Shown piece by piece: positions 8,268-16,727 of a stretch of 64,000 nucleotides of DNA (positions are counted from its first letter, which is position 1; every line of letters starts with the position of its first letter). The position numbers and the translations under genes are program-made. The notes below the pieces were generated by a model. It searched no databases. It was given only the letters and a program-made list of their open reading frames with translations, and had not been told where the DNA came from. The stretch spans positions 38,823 through 102,822 of the forward strand of contig JAJUJM010000009.1 in NCBI GenBank assembly GCA_029265315.1, read 5' to 3'. This stretch comes from Actinomycetota bacterium (lineage in GTDB: Bacteria; Actinomycetota; Coriobacteriia; Anaerosomatales; PHET01).

Positions 8268-9506
8268 CTACTTGGGACGATTGCCCGCGGCAGCACGCGC
8301 GGCGGGGGCCTTGGTCACACCCTTGGCCCGTACGAGCTCCTCGACCGTCACGAAGACGTAGCCTTTCGCTCTGAGTTTCTTCGCGATGATGGGGATCGCG
8401 GCGGCGGTCTGCTTCCGATCGCCGCCCCCATCGTGCATGAGCACGATCGAGCCGGGCGTCGTGTGCTTGACGACGGTGTTCGCGATCACCTTCGCGCCGG
8501 GTTTGCGCCAATCGCCGCTGTCGACGTCCCACAGGACCACACGGCCCCCCGACGCTCGCACGACGCGCCATGCCTCGCCGTCCATCGCTCCGTACGGCGG
8601 GCGGATCCAGTTCGTCGTGACGCCTGACGCCGTCTTGATCGCGTTTCGCCCACCGTTGACCTCGCGCCTGATCTGCCCCGCATCGATCTTGGAGAAGTAC
8701 CTGTGCCCGAGCGAGTGACTGGCGAGCAGATGGCCTTCCGCGACGATCCTCCTGACGAGCCCGGGGTAACGCTTGACCTGACCACCCAACAGGAAGAATG
8801 TCGCCTTGACGTTCGCCTTCTTGAGCTCATCGAGCACCCGCGCGGTGTGTCCGGGCCACGGCCCGTCGTCGAAGGTGAGCGCGACGAGCTTCATGCCCGG
8901 TTTCGGGCCGAAACGTCTCACTATCTCATCGACCGGCTCGGCGAGCACCACGCTGTCCACGATGAGATGGGAGACGGCCCCTCGCTTCACGAGCTGCTCG
9001 CCGGGCCGGCCTGCGCGCACCACCTCGGACAGTGAGCCCTTTCCTTCAACACGCGTCTCATACGCGATGGGAAGACGTGTCTCCTCGAGGGACTCCGGTA
9101 CGTCGGCGCCGCGACGGCTGACGAGCACGTCGCCGCGGTACAGGCGCTCAGCGGGATTCGCAGGCTGGCCGTTGCGCAGGATCCTGGCCGGAGCCCCGCC
9201 GCCGCGCCTGGCGATGCTGCCGTCAACCGCGATGAGGTCCCCTGCCGAGGCCTTGAAGACTCGAGCGGATTCGAGGTCGGCCACGACGGCTCCCGCAGGG
9301 ACCTCACGTTTGACCCCATCGACCGTTATCACCACAGGACGGGCGAGAGCGTAGCTCGCCAGGAGCGCACCGGCGACCACGGCCACGATCGCGATGAGCC
9401 CCAAGCGGCGCGCGACACGGACGCGGCGAGGTGGTTCGACGAAGTAGTACGACACGACGCGCGATTGTCCCTTTCCGAGCGGAGGCAGGGGCTGGTAACG
9501 GCTCAC
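8268..9506 (-). CDS. Membrane-anchored polysaccharide deacetylase (NodB fold) with G5-like region
   Basis: 412 residues. A single membrane helix lies at about 35-52 after a basic tail, so the enzyme faces outside. Residues about 58-200 are an extracellular linker region; ETRLPIAYETRV and the following GKGSL..GRPGEQLVKRG look like a G5 domain. The catalytic NodB domain starts at 205: TFDDGP (211-216, with the Asp base and metal Asp), the two metal histidines in SHSLGH, RPPYG, WDVDSGDW and LMHDGGG. Likely substrate is peptidoglycan or another cell-wall glycan N-acetyl group. It overlaps the deacylase gene upstream by 4 bp. Confidence 0.88.
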   Translation of the reverse strand: MSRYQPLPPLGKGQSRVVSYYFVEPPRRVRVARRLGLIAIVAVVAGALLASYALARPVVITVDGVKREVPAGAVVADLESARVFKASAGDLIAVDGSIARRGGGAPARILRNGQPANPAERLYRGDVLVSRRGADVPESLEETRLPIAYETRVEGKGSLSEVVRAGRPGEQLVKRGAVSHLIVDSVVLAEPVDEIVRRFGPKPGMKLVALTFDDGPWPGHTARVLDELKKANVKATFFLLGGQVKRYPGLVRRIVAEGHLLASHSLGHRYFSKIDAGQIRREVNGGRNAIKTASGVTTNWIRPPYGAMDGEAWRVVRASGGRVVLWDVDSGDWRKPGAKVIANTVVKHTTPGSIVLMHDGGGDRKQTAAAIPIIAKKLRAKGYVFVTVEELVRAKGVTKAPAARAAAGNRPK

Positions 9507-9988
9507 TGCGAGATACGTGCCACGCGGCCCCCCACGACGCGTTCCAGGTCCTCGCGCACGATACGGACCATCGAAGACGGCGTACCGGCGGCGGGATAGA
9601 CCACATCGTAGCGCGCCAAGGAGTCGTCCACGAGCACCTCAAGTCCTTCGGGCAGGTCGAAGGGCGACACCCCGCCAATCGCGTATCCGGTCGCTTCTCT
9701 GACAGCGTCAGCGTCGGCCATCCGGGCGGACAGCGCGCCCATCTCGGCCGCTATCGCATCCAGGTCGCCTCGCCTGTCGCCGGCGACCAGCGCCAGGACC
9801 GGCCTGTCGTCCGCGATCACCACGAGCGACTTGACGATCTGCCCCAGTTCACACCCCATCGCGTCGGCCGCTTGCGCTGCGGTCTTGGTGGACTGCGCGA
9901 ACTCCGTCAGTCCGTCGGCCAGACCGTGTGCTTCGAGGAACGAGCGGACCCGTTCACGCGAACCCGCCCTCTTCGGCGCGTCAGCCAT
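9503..9988 (-). CDS. YbaK/ProX-type aminoacyl-tRNA deacylase
   Basis: 161 residues, a single YbaK domain. Diagnostic stretches are the lysine in GQIVKSLVV, LALVAGDRRGDLDAIA, ATGYAIGGVSPF and a DDSLARYDVVYPAAG end. Family members hydrolyse wrongly charged tRNAs such as Cys-tRNA(Pro) or Ala-tRNA(Pro). The exact tRNA specificity cannot be told here. The gene overlaps the GNAT gene upstream by 8 bp and the deacetylase downstream by 4 bp, so it is part of a packed operon. Confidence 0.85.
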   Translation of the reverse strand: MADAPKRAGSRERVRSFLEAHGLADGLTEFAQSTKTAAQAADAMGCELGQIVKSLVVIADDRPVLALVAGDRRGDLDAIAAEMGALSARMADADAVREATGYAIGGVSPFDLPEGLEVLVDDSLARYDVVYPAAGTPSSMVRIVREDLERVVGGRVARISQ

Positions 9989-10640
9989 GTGTCGGTCCCT
10001 CCATCGGTCCCTTCATCCATGTCACAGGAGCTCGCTTGGGCACACGCAAAGGAAAGCGCAACGACTCGAACACTGACTCGAGGTTCTCCGTCCACATGGC
10101 GAGCGACTTCAGGTCAAGCTTGAGAAGTGGGTAGAGTGGGTCGGACCGAGCGACGGTGAAGCCGTTGCGTATCAAGAAGTCCATCCCCAGCAGCGGGGAC
10201 TCCTCGAGCACCGCGGGTTTGTGCACGGCGCCGAACGCCTCGACGCGCCGTTCCCCGCGCATGGCGAGGTCGCGCAACGCAGCGCGCAGCAGCACTGAGC
10301 CGAGTCCGTGATGACGAGCGTCCGCCGCGACATGCAGACACGCGATCAGCGGCACCGCCGGATCGGCCGGGCCGGCCGCGAAGGAGGCCGTCTGCGGGAA
10401 GTAGACGCTTGGCGCGTATTTTATGAAACCGAGCACCTCATCGTCCTCGTACGCCACACGGCCACACTCGCCCCATTCGTCGGTCACCCTACGGTGCCAC
10501 GCTTGGGCCAGCTCAGTGTCACACACGGAACCGCAGACCGGTTCACGCCGGCCCGCAGACTCCCAGAACACGCATCCACCACACGAAGCAGGCAGCCGCG
10601 AGAGGTCGCCGAAGCTCAGTGGTCGCAACTTGCGGGTCAT
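9981..10640 (-). CDS. GNAT-family N-acetyltransferase
   Basis: 219 residues. The N-terminal third has a cysteine cluster (LPASCGGCVFWES, then PVCGSVCD). The acetyl-CoA region reads LHVAADARHHGLGSVLLRAALRDL, and the end has DFLIRNGF. The CGGCVFWE opening is seen in a family of actinobacterial/archaeal GNAT proteins of unknown acceptor. It is followed at once by the deacylase gene and preceded by the PRC-barrel gene (6 bp), so it sits mid-operon. Function beyond acetyl transfer is unassigned. Confidence 0.75.
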   Translation of the reverse strand: MTRKLRPLSFGDLSRLPASCGGCVFWESAGRREPVCGSVCDTELAQAWHRRVTDEWGECGRVAYEDDEVLGFIKYAPSVYFPQTASFAAGPADPAVPLIACLHVAADARHHGLGSVLLRAALRDLAMRGERRVEAFGAVHKPAVLEESPLLGMDFLIRNGFTVARSDPLYPLLKLDLKSLAMWTENLESVFESLRFPLRVPKRAPVTWMKGPMEGPTHG

Positions 10641-10646
10641 GTGCGA

Positions 10647-11372
10647 TCACTCATCCTCTGGATCGCCCATGGCGTCGACCACCTCGTCCCGAACCGACCT
10701 GAGCCATCCGAGCGCCTTCTTCCCGGTCTCGCTTCGAGCGGCCACCTTGACAGCGGAGGCCCCGTAGGCCATCGCTGTCTTGGCTGCGGCCCCGGCTTGT
10801 TCGACGAGCTCGTCTCCGACCTTCTTGGCGACAGCCGCACCGCGTCCGGCGGCTGCGGCGGCACCCCCGGACGTATCGACGGCCAAAGCTTCCTCAGCGA
10901 AGACGACGAAACCGTCCTCGAAACCGATCACGAGTGATGCCGGCAGGTCCCGCACGCCTAGGGCGATGTCGGCCGTGAGGCCCCCTGTCAGGCCGACGGC
11001 CTCCAATCTGCCCGTCTCAGGATCGAACAGCCCATCACGAACGCGTCCCAGGTCCTCTCCTGACCGCGTCCGGGCGGGCATTCCGACCCAGATCACCGTC
11101 TTGTCCCAGCCCACGCCCAGCTTGGTCGCTGCGGCACGGCCCCACGCTGACGACCGCTTGGGTGCGATGATGCGTTCGCGCTCGAGCTTCGACCCGTCTA
11201 GGGCCAGGTAGAGGTCCTTACGGTCCAAGAGCAGCAGCAGACGAGGCCGTTCGACCGTGAACCCCAGGACGCGCGCGCCCTCGGGAGCGAAGAGCACGTC
11301 GCCCACGCGGCCGATACGCTTGCCGTCCTCACGGACGACCGGCAGCCCCGAGACCTCGAGCAACGAACGCAC
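10647..11372 (-). CDS. PRC-barrel domain protein
   Basis: Start placed at GTG 11372 because GGAGG lies 5 bp upstream; a GTG two codons earlier overlaps that Shine-Dalgarno sequence. 241 residues. The first 70 residues are a PRC-barrel (RSLLEVSGLPVVREDGKRIGRVGDVLF), and a second copy follows at about 90-150 (GMPARTRSGEDLGRVRDGLF). The C-terminal third is alanine-rich and helical (GAAAKTAMAYGASAVKVAA). PRC-barrels occur in RNA processing and photosynthetic proteins; here the role is unknown. It may act with the YtxH protein encoded next to it. Confidence 0.7.
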   Translation of the reverse strand: MRSLLEVSGLPVVREDGKRIGRVGDVLFAPEGARVLGFTVERPRLLLLLDRKDLYLALDGSKLERERIIAPKRSSAWGRAAATKLGVGWDKTVIWVGMPARTRSGEDLGRVRDGLFDPETGRLEAVGLTGGLTADIALGVRDLPASLVIGFEDGFVVFAEEALAVDTSGGAAAAAGRGAAVAKKVGDELVEQAGAAAKTAMAYGASAVKVAARSETGKKALGWLRSVRDEVVDAMGDPEDE

Positions 11373-11459
11373 ATCCACCTCCCTGTGTTGTCGCTGCGAA
11401 CGGCGAAGCCGGCCCTTGCTTTGAAGAGCCGGCCTCGATAGTACCAGCGAACGTGCCGG

Positions 11460-11978
11460 CTATGCTTCGGGTGCGGCGTCGCCCATCTCGTCGAGGAGTC
11501 CGCCCGCGTCCGCGGTGGCGGCGGGAGCTTCACTTCCGTGCGCCTTCTTGGCGACGAAATCGAGGGTGTCCGCGGCCTTCGAGCCGACCGCATCCACTCC
11601 GGTCTTCGCTGCGCCAGCGGCCTTGTCGACGGCCTCTTTGACCGCCGGTACGACCTCGGAGACCTTCTCGCGACCAACCTCGGCGGACTTGGCCACCTGC
11701 TCCTGCAAGCGCTCGCGGGCCTCATCGATCTTGCTGCGCAGCTGCTCGCTCGACTCCGCGACCTTCTCCTTGCCGGCCGAGTAGACCTCGACGACCTTCT
11801 CGCGACCGCTCTCGTACATCTCGAGGCCCTCGCCCCAGTACTCCTCGGCCTTGTCCGCGATCAGCTCTCGTGTCTCTTTGCCGGAGCGCGGCGCGAAGAG
11901 CAGCCCCAATACGGCACCCACCAGGCCGCCGAGCAGGAACGCCCCGAAAACCGATCCTCCGCGACGATAGTCGTACAT
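11460..11978 (-). CDS. YtxH-domain membrane protein with long helical tail
   Basis: 172 residues from ATG 11978, which has GGAGG 9 bp upstream; 21 in-frame codons upstream are leader. The N-terminus is a YtxH domain: a glycine-rich membrane helix (VFGAFLLGGLVGAVLGLLFAP) followed by RSGKETRELI. The remaining 130 residues are charged, heptad-like and probably form a coiled coil or amphipathic helix (EKVVEVYSAGKEKVAES and similar repeats). YtxH proteins are general-stress-linked in Bacillus. A second, shorter YtxH protein lies at 61116-61409. Confidence 0.75.
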   Translation of the reverse strand: MYDYRRGGSVFGAFLLGGLVGAVLGLLFAPRSGKETRELIADKAEEYWGEGLEMYESGREKVVEVYSAGKEKVAESSEQLRSKIDEARERLQEQVAKSAEVGREKVSEVVPAVKEAVDKAAGAAKTGVDAVGSKAADTLDFVAKKAHGSEAPAATADAGGLLDEMGDAAPEA

Positions 11979-12029
11979 GGCCACGCACCTCCGTGTTCGA
12001 TGCAGCTCGTCCCTCACAGAAGAACACCC

Positions 12030-12056
12030 GGCCCGGCTCAATGAGCGCGCCGGGCC
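12030..12056 (-). terminator. Hairpin after the first ddl gene
   Basis: GGCCCGGC at 12030-12037 and its complement at 12049-12056 form an 8-bp stem with an 11-nt loop, beginning directly after the ddl stop. On the minus strand it is followed by GGTGTTCTTCTG, a weak T-run. It probably trims the ddl transcript before the YtxH gene. Confidence 0.5.
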
Positions 12057-13025
12057 CTACGACTGCTCTATACCCGAATCCCCCCGGGATAGCGCAGCGT
12101 CAACGACTCTTGATACCACATCTTGGAAACTCATGCCGCACGCGGCCGCAGCCATCGGCAGCAACGAGGTCTCGGTCATGCCCGGCGACGCGTTGCCCTC
12201 GAGGACCCACGGTGTGCCGGCCGCATCGACGATCATGTCGACCCGGCTCACGTCTCGAAAGCGCAGGAGAGCGTGCGTGTGGGCCGCGACACGCGTCACT
12301 TCCGCGAGAACGTCCGCATCAAGCCTGGCGGGCACGAAGAAGTCGGTCTCGCCCTCGGCGTAGCGTGCCGAGAAATCGTACCTCCCTGACTTCGGCGCGA
12401 TCTCGACAGCGGGCAGGACCTCGGCGTCGTCCCCGTCCCCGAGCACGCTCACGGCGAGCTCGATACCGTCCACCCACTTCTCGACCACCGCGGCCGTGTC
12501 ATAGGACAGCGCGTCGAGAAGCGCCTCCGCGAGTCCCGCTTCGGAATCAACGCGCATGAAGCCCAGAGCCGACCCCTGACGCGCCGGTTTCACCGCAACC
12601 GGAAACCCGCCCACGGCAGCGCCCATGAGGTCGACGGCTGTCGCCGCCCCCATCTGCTTGAACGCGTCGGCCGTCAGCGTGATCCAAGGAGGTGTCATGA
12701 CCCCGTTCTCCGTGAGCAGGTGTTTGGCCACGGACTTGTCCCATGACAGTGCGCAAGCGACCACCCCTGGACCGGTGTAGGGAATGTCGAGGAACTCCAG
12801 GAGCTCTTGGATCGTCCCGTCCTCTCCGTACTTGCCGTGCAGGGCGATGTAGGCCGCGTCAGGACGCTCGGAACGCAACGTCGTCACCAGGTCCGCCGTC
12901 ACGTCGAGAGCGAGGACCAGGTGCCCGAGCGCCTGGAGGGCATCGCACACACGCTTCCCGCTGGCCAGCGAGACCTCCCTCTCAAGCGAGCGTCCGCCCA
13001 TCAACACCGCGATCTTGCGCTTCAT
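12057..13025 (-). CDS. ddl: D-alanine--D-alanine ligase (paralogue 1)
   Basis: 322 residues; ATG 13025 has GAGGGG upstream. It joins two D-Ala with ATP for peptidoglycan precursors. ATP-grasp features: VLMGGRSLEREVSL at the N-terminus, LHGKYGEDGTIQELLE, VKPARQGSALGF, the YDFSARYAEGETDFFVPA omega-loop, and EGNASPGMTETSLLP near the end. Most Ddl enzymes have EVNT or ETNT before PGMT; EGN keeps the metal-binding Glu and Asn. A second ddl with the canonical ETNT sits at 46858-47805. The two may differ in timing or in second-position substrate. Confidence 0.88.
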   Translation of the reverse strand: MKRKIAVLMGGRSLEREVSLASGKRVCDALQALGHLVLALDVTADLVTTLRSERPDAAYIALHGKYGEDGTIQELLEFLDIPYTGPGVVACALSWDKSVAKHLLTENGVMTPPWITLTADAFKQMGAATAVDLMGAAVGGFPVAVKPARQGSALGFMRVDSEAGLAEALLDALSYDTAAVVEKWVDGIELAVSVLGDGDDAEVLPAVEIAPKSGRYDFSARYAEGETDFFVPARLDADVLAEVTRVAAHTHALLRFRDVSRVDMIVDAAGTPWVLEGNASPGMTETSLLPMAAAACGMSFQDVVSRVVDAALSRGDSGIEQS

Positions 13026-13043
13026 GCGTGCCGTCCCCTCATC

Positions 13044-14315
13044 TCACGCTGCGCCGGCGGCTGGCGCGTCGATCGCGCCCGCCGCGATGAACGCGCGGTA
13101 CAGTTCGAGCCGGTCTTCGAGGACCTCTCCCAGACGACGGATGCCCTCTTCTATGGCTGGCGGCTCCGCGTAACAGAACGCGAGACGCATGCAGTTGCGT
13201 CCGCGACCGTCGGGAAAGAAGCCGTCTCCCGGCACGAAGGCCACGCCGTGCTCGACCGCCTCAGCCAACATGTTCTGGCAGTCGACATACGGCGGCAACT
13301 CGACCCACACGAAGAACCCCCCTTCGGGCCGCGTCCAGCGCGCCTCGGGAGGGAAGTGCTCCTCTAGTGCGGCGAGCATCGCATCGCGCCGCTCGGCGTA
13401 CGTGCGCGTCAGACCCTGCAGCACCCGTCGCCACCGGGTGCCGCTGAAGTAGCGCTCGGCCGTGACCTGCGCGAAGTTGCTGCCGCACAGGTCGGCCCCC
13501 TGCTTCACGAGCAACAGCTTGGCAAGGATCGGGCGCGGCGCCACCACCCAGCCCAGCCGCAGGCCCGGGGCGAAGATCTTGCTGAACGTTCCCAAATAGA
13601 TGACCTCGTCATCGAGGGCGCGCAACGCCTTCACGTGCCCGCCCTCGAACCGCAGACGGCCGTACGGATCGTCCTCGACCACGGGCACATCGTACTCGTG
13701 CGACAGTTCAAGCAGGCGGCGTCGACGCTCGGCGCTCATGGTGACGCCGCCCGGGTTGTGGAAGTTCGGGATCGTGTAGATGAACTTGGCGCCGCGCGGG
13801 CCGAGACGAGCGAGCTCTTGCTCAAGAAGGTCGACGCGCATGCCGTCTGAGTCCAGCGGGATGCTGCGGATGTCGGGCTGATACGCCGAGAACGCCTGGA
13901 GTGCCCCAAGATACGTCGGGCCCTCCGTGATGACCACGTCACCCGGATCGATGAACGTCTTGCCGAGCAGGTCGAGAGCCTGCTGAGCCCCCGCGGTCAC
14001 GACCACATCGTCAGCACAGACCCGCACGCCCGTCTCCGCCATGAGCTCCACGATCAGCGCGCGCGTCTGGTGTCGCCCCTCGCTCGACCCGTACTGCAGC
14101 GCCTGCGCCCCCTCGTGCAACATCGCGTCGTGCGCAGCTCGCGCCACCGCAGTGGCCGGCACCTGTGAGACCTCGGGCATGCCACCGGCGAACGAGATCA
14201 TGTCGGGCCTCGAAGCCGCTGCGAACAGATCGCGTACAGCGCTCGAACGCACCCCGGCGAGCCTGGCGGCGTACCTGTCCGCCCATCGATCGAACACGAC
14301 TCGTGCCGTACCCAT
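13044..14315 (-). CDS. PLP-dependent aminotransferase (class I, 2-aminoadipate/MocR-like fold)
   Basis: 423 residues from ATG 14315, which has an AGGTGG site upstream; the frame extends three codons further to a GTG. Fold-type I aminotransferase: FAGGMPEVSQVP, AGAQQALDLLGKTF, the IPNFHNPGG loop (substrate/PLP binding), DDPYGRLRF, the PLP lysine in GTFSKIFAPGLRLGW, and MRLAFCY at the end. The GGxP and SKxxxPGLRxGW style matches LysN/ARO8-like enzymes acting on aminoadipate, aromatic or branched substrates. A T-box leader precedes the gene, so it should be switched on when one amino acid is short; the product amino acid is therefore likely the T-box ligand's cognate. Confidence 0.85.
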   Translation of the reverse strand: MGTARVVFDRWADRYAARLAGVRSSAVRDLFAAASRPDMISFAGGMPEVSQVPATAVARAAHDAMLHEGAQALQYGSSEGRHQTRALIVELMAETGVRVCADDVVVTAGAQQALDLLGKTFIDPGDVVITEGPTYLGALQAFSAYQPDIRSIPLDSDGMRVDLLEQELARLGPRGAKFIYTIPNFHNPGGVTMSAERRRRLLELSHEYDVPVVEDDPYGRLRFEGGHVKALRALDDEVIYLGTFSKIFAPGLRLGWVVAPRPILAKLLLVKQGADLCGSNFAQVTAERYFSGTRWRRVLQGLTRTYAERRDAMLAALEEHFPPEARWTRPEGGFFVWVELPPYVDCQNMLAEAVEHGVAFVPGDGFFPDGRGRNCMRLAFCYAEPPAIEEGIRRLGEVLEDRLELYRAFIAAGAIDAPAAGAA

Positions 14316-14344
14316 ACCGACCACCTGCCTCTTCGAACACGCTC

Positions 14345-14605
14345 ATGTGCCCGAGAACGAGAAACCCCCTCGGCCTGATAGGGCGAGGGGGCGTCGCGGT
14401 ACCACCTATCTTCGCTCGAGCCGTGTCTCGTCGCGGCCCGAGCCTCGTTTCCCGGGATACCGGTCCGGGACCGACCCGCTTCCGCTTCCGTGCTCATCGC
14501 ACGAGCCTGGCGGGGGGCATCGGAGGGGTGGCTGGACGCATCACGTCCTCTTCCCTCACACCCTGGGTGCTCACCTGATTCATGACGCGGACCCGTCCGC
14601 GATGT
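14345..14605 (-). promoter_or_regulatory. T-box leader RNA
   Basis: Read on the minus strand, the leader holds the T-box core AGGTGGTACCGCG (14395-14407), the bulge that binds the free 3' end of uncharged tRNA (consensus AGGGUGGNACCGCG). About 200 nt upstream of the core are rich in hairpins and would hold Stem I. A terminator follows (14361-14391). I could not identify the specifier codon by eye, so the cognate tRNA is unknown. The regulated gene is the aminotransferase starting at 14315. Confidence 0.88.
14361..14391 (-). terminator. T-box terminator hairpin
   Basis: On the minus strand CCCCCTCG (14391-14384) pairs with CGAGGGGG (14372-14365) across an 11-nt loop, then TTTC. It starts only a few nt after the T-box core, which is the standard antiterminator/terminator arrangement. 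Confidence 0.85.
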
Positions 14606-14611
14606 GGGCGA

Positions 14612-14641
14612 ACCTTAGCACCACGGCGAAGCGTCGGTCAA
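14612..14641 (-). promoter_or_regulatory. Promoter of the T-box/aminotransferase transcript
   Basis: On the minus strand TTGACC (14641-14636), an 18-bp spacer and TAAGGT (14617-14612) predict a start near 14605. The -35 overlaps the stop codon region of the upstream OB-fold gene, so the aminotransferase is transcribed separately from the trk operon. Confidence 0.6.
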
Positions 14642-15225
14642 CGCCGGGTCCGAGCGTTCCCGACCCGTTCGCGACGCCGAGCGCTTCGATCGAACGCGAT
14701 GGCTGATACCGCCCCCACCGTCAAGACCAAGGCCAGATCGAGTTTCCACGGAACCACAGGATCGGCGACAGCGCGTCCCGGGAGGACGACCTCGAGTTCT
14801 CGCGCGTGGATGTCCATGTCCCCGCCGTGCTCGCCACAAGCCGCATGGAAGATGCCGGTGACTCGTACCACATCACCCTCGTGCTTGTAGTCTCCGAAGA
14901 CCCTGACCCTGCGTGCAAGCTTCGCGGGGAGCCATACTGGCATCCCGGCGTTGTAACCCTCGAGCGGAGCGCCCTCTTCGACGTTCTTGTACATGTACGC
15001 GTCGTCATTCAGGTGAAGCCACGCGGATTCGCCCCGCACCATGGCCTCGCCGACGGCTTCGCCCTCGAACCGTATCGTCTTGCCGTCCCACGACTTCGGC
15101 TCTTCGACCAATCCACCACTGGATGGGTTGTTCGGGCTCTCGAACGCCGACGCTGGGGACGTGACGATGAGCAAGCCCGTGAGGGCGAACGCGGCGGCGG
15201 CGAGGTGTCTGAGGCGCCGCGTCAC
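14638..15225 (-). CDS. Exported OB-fold-like protein with C-terminal membrane helix
   Basis: 195 residues. The GTG start at 15225 shares one base with the trkH stop (TAGTG), showing coupling; an upstream extension is probably not translated. The N-terminus is a signal peptide (VTRRLRHLAAAAFALTGLL...SPASA). The mature part has an OB-fold-like pattern: WDGKTIRFEGEAVGEAM, WLHLNDDAYM, VWLPAKLARRVRVFGDYKHEGDVVRVTGIF, ending with HARELEVV. One membrane helix follows (LALVLTVGAVSAIAF). Such folds bind oligosaccharide, nucleic acid or heme (CcmE has this fold), but no heme histidine motif is clear. Role with TrkH is unknown. Confidence 0.65.
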   Translation of the reverse strand: MTRRLRHLAAAAFALTGLLIVTSPASAFESPNNPSSGGLVEEPKSWDGKTIRFEGEAVGEAMVRGESAWLHLNDDAYMYKNVEEGAPLEGYNAGMPVWLPAKLARRVRVFGDYKHEGDVVRVTGIFHAACGEHGGDMDIHARELEVVLPGRAVADPVVPWKLDLALVLTVGAVSAIAFDRSARRRERVGNARTRR

Positions 15226-16727
15226 TACCGGCCCCTCGCGATGGAGATCCCGTACCCCAGCAGCGCGAACACGCTCATGAACTCGAGGCGACCGAGCCAC
15301 ATGAAGACGATGTAGAAGCATTTCAGCGCATCAGGCATCGAGGGCGACGTCAAGCCACAGCTCAGACCCGTGTTCGAACCCGCCGACACTCCCTCGAACA
15401 GCGCGGACGGAAGGTCGTAGCCGAAGAAGGTCCCCAGAAGACCCGCGACCGAGTACATGAAGACGTAGAGCACGGTCACCATGAGCGCGGACTTCACGGC
15501 GTCGTCCTCCAGCCAGTTCTCGCGAAGGTGGTGGTAGCTCTCTCGTATGACCGCTGACCGGGGCGCCACCATGCGACGGACCTCGGCCACGAGTGACTTG
15601 AAGATCATGCCGACCCGGATGCCCTTGATGCCGCCGCCGGTCGAACACGCGGACGCCCCTATACCCATCACCGCCGTGACGGCGAGCAGGCCCGCCGTTC
15701 CCCATTGCGTCACGAACGCACGCGAGTAGATGGTCGAGAAGCCGGTGGTCGTGTGTCCTGAAGCGAGCTGATAGAACGCCTTGCGGAACAAAGCCATCGC
15801 GTCGGGGTAGACGCCTGCCTTGGCCAGCCAGAACGTCGCGACAAGGACGAACAGGGTGAGGGTCACGGCGAAGCTCACCGTCTCGACATTGCGCACGATC
15901 TCGCGCCTGCGACCCGTCCAGACCGCCCAGTGCAACGCGAAGTTGAAGGACCCGGCGATGAAGATGATGCTCGTGATCAGCTCGTGGGGCAGGGAGTGGT
16001 ACCACATCGTGTTGTACGACTGTGGCGCGAAGCCGCCTGTCGACCACGCCCCCATGAACACCCACAATGAGTGCAGGAATGCCCTGACCGGCTCTTGGCC
16101 GAGCAGGAGCGCGGAGACCCAGAGCGCGAGAGTCCCGGCACCGAGGTACGCGATGGACACCAGCCAGATCGCGCGGGCGGTATGGACGACGTTGGGCAAC
16201 AGGCGCTCATCCCGACCTTCGCCCACGTACACGGAGTACGCGCCCGCCGTACCCTTGAACAGGAACGTCAGCGCGATCACGACGATGCCTTGGCCGCCGG
16301 CGTATGTCAGTACGTGCCGCCACATGTTGAGACCGTGACTGATGTGGTCGAGGTCCTGCAGCAGGTACAGGCCCGTCGTCGTGTAGCCGCTCATGACGTC
16401 GAACATCGCATCGAGATAGCTGCCTTCATGCCCGGACAGGTACAGCGGCAGGCAACCGATGAGCGTCGCCCAGATCCACGAGCCTGACGCCACCACGAGC
16501 CCATGGGTCCACCCGAGCTCCTTCGTCGTCCGACACATCGCCTGAGCGCCGAACCCGAACATGAAGCACGCCATCATCGAGATGAGGAAGTCGACGGCCG
16601 TGTCCCACTCGGCGAACACGAGCGACGTGACGAAGGGAACGACCATGAGAAGGCCAACGCCCACGAGCACTTTGCCGGTGTACTTGCCGATGACGAGATG
16701 GTCGTCTCTGCGCGGCCTGACGATCAC
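15225..16727 (-). CDS. trkH: Trk-type potassium uptake membrane subunit TrkH
   Basis: About 500 residues with the MPM-type repeated pore architecture. Filter-like glycine segments are visible in each repeat: MSGYTTTGLYLL, STGGFAPQSYN, ASGHTTTGFSTI and GSNTGLSCGL. The start is taken as GTG 16727 because it overlaps the TGA of the small membrane-protein gene (GTGA); another GTG lies two codons upstream. It imports K+ with cytosolic gating rings made by the two TrkA proteins encoded upstream. All lie on one minus-strand operon. Confidence 0.9.
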   Translation of the reverse strand: MIVRPRRDDHLVIGKYTGKVLVGVGLLMVVPFVTSLVFAEWDTAVDFLISMMACFMFGFGAQAMCRTTKELGWTHGLVVASGSWIWATLIGCLPLYLSGHEGSYLDAMFDVMSGYTTTGLYLLQDLDHISHGLNMWRHVLTYAGGQGIVVIALTFLFKGTAGAYSVYVGEGRDERLLPNVVHTARAIWLVSIAYLGAGTLALWVSALLLGQEPVRAFLHSLWVFMGAWSTGGFAPQSYNTMWYHSLPHELITSIIFIAGSFNFALHWAVWTGRRREIVRNVETVSFAVTLTLFVLVATFWLAKAGVYPDAMALFRKAFYQLASGHTTTGFSTIYSRAFVTQWGTAGLLAVTAVMGIGASACSTGGGIKGIRVGMIFKSLVAEVRRMVAPRSAVIRESYHHLRENWLEDDAVKSALMVTVLYVFMYSVAGLLGTFFGYDLPSALFEGVSAGSNTGLSCGLTSPSMPDALKCFYIVFMWLGRLEFMSVFALLGYGISIARGR

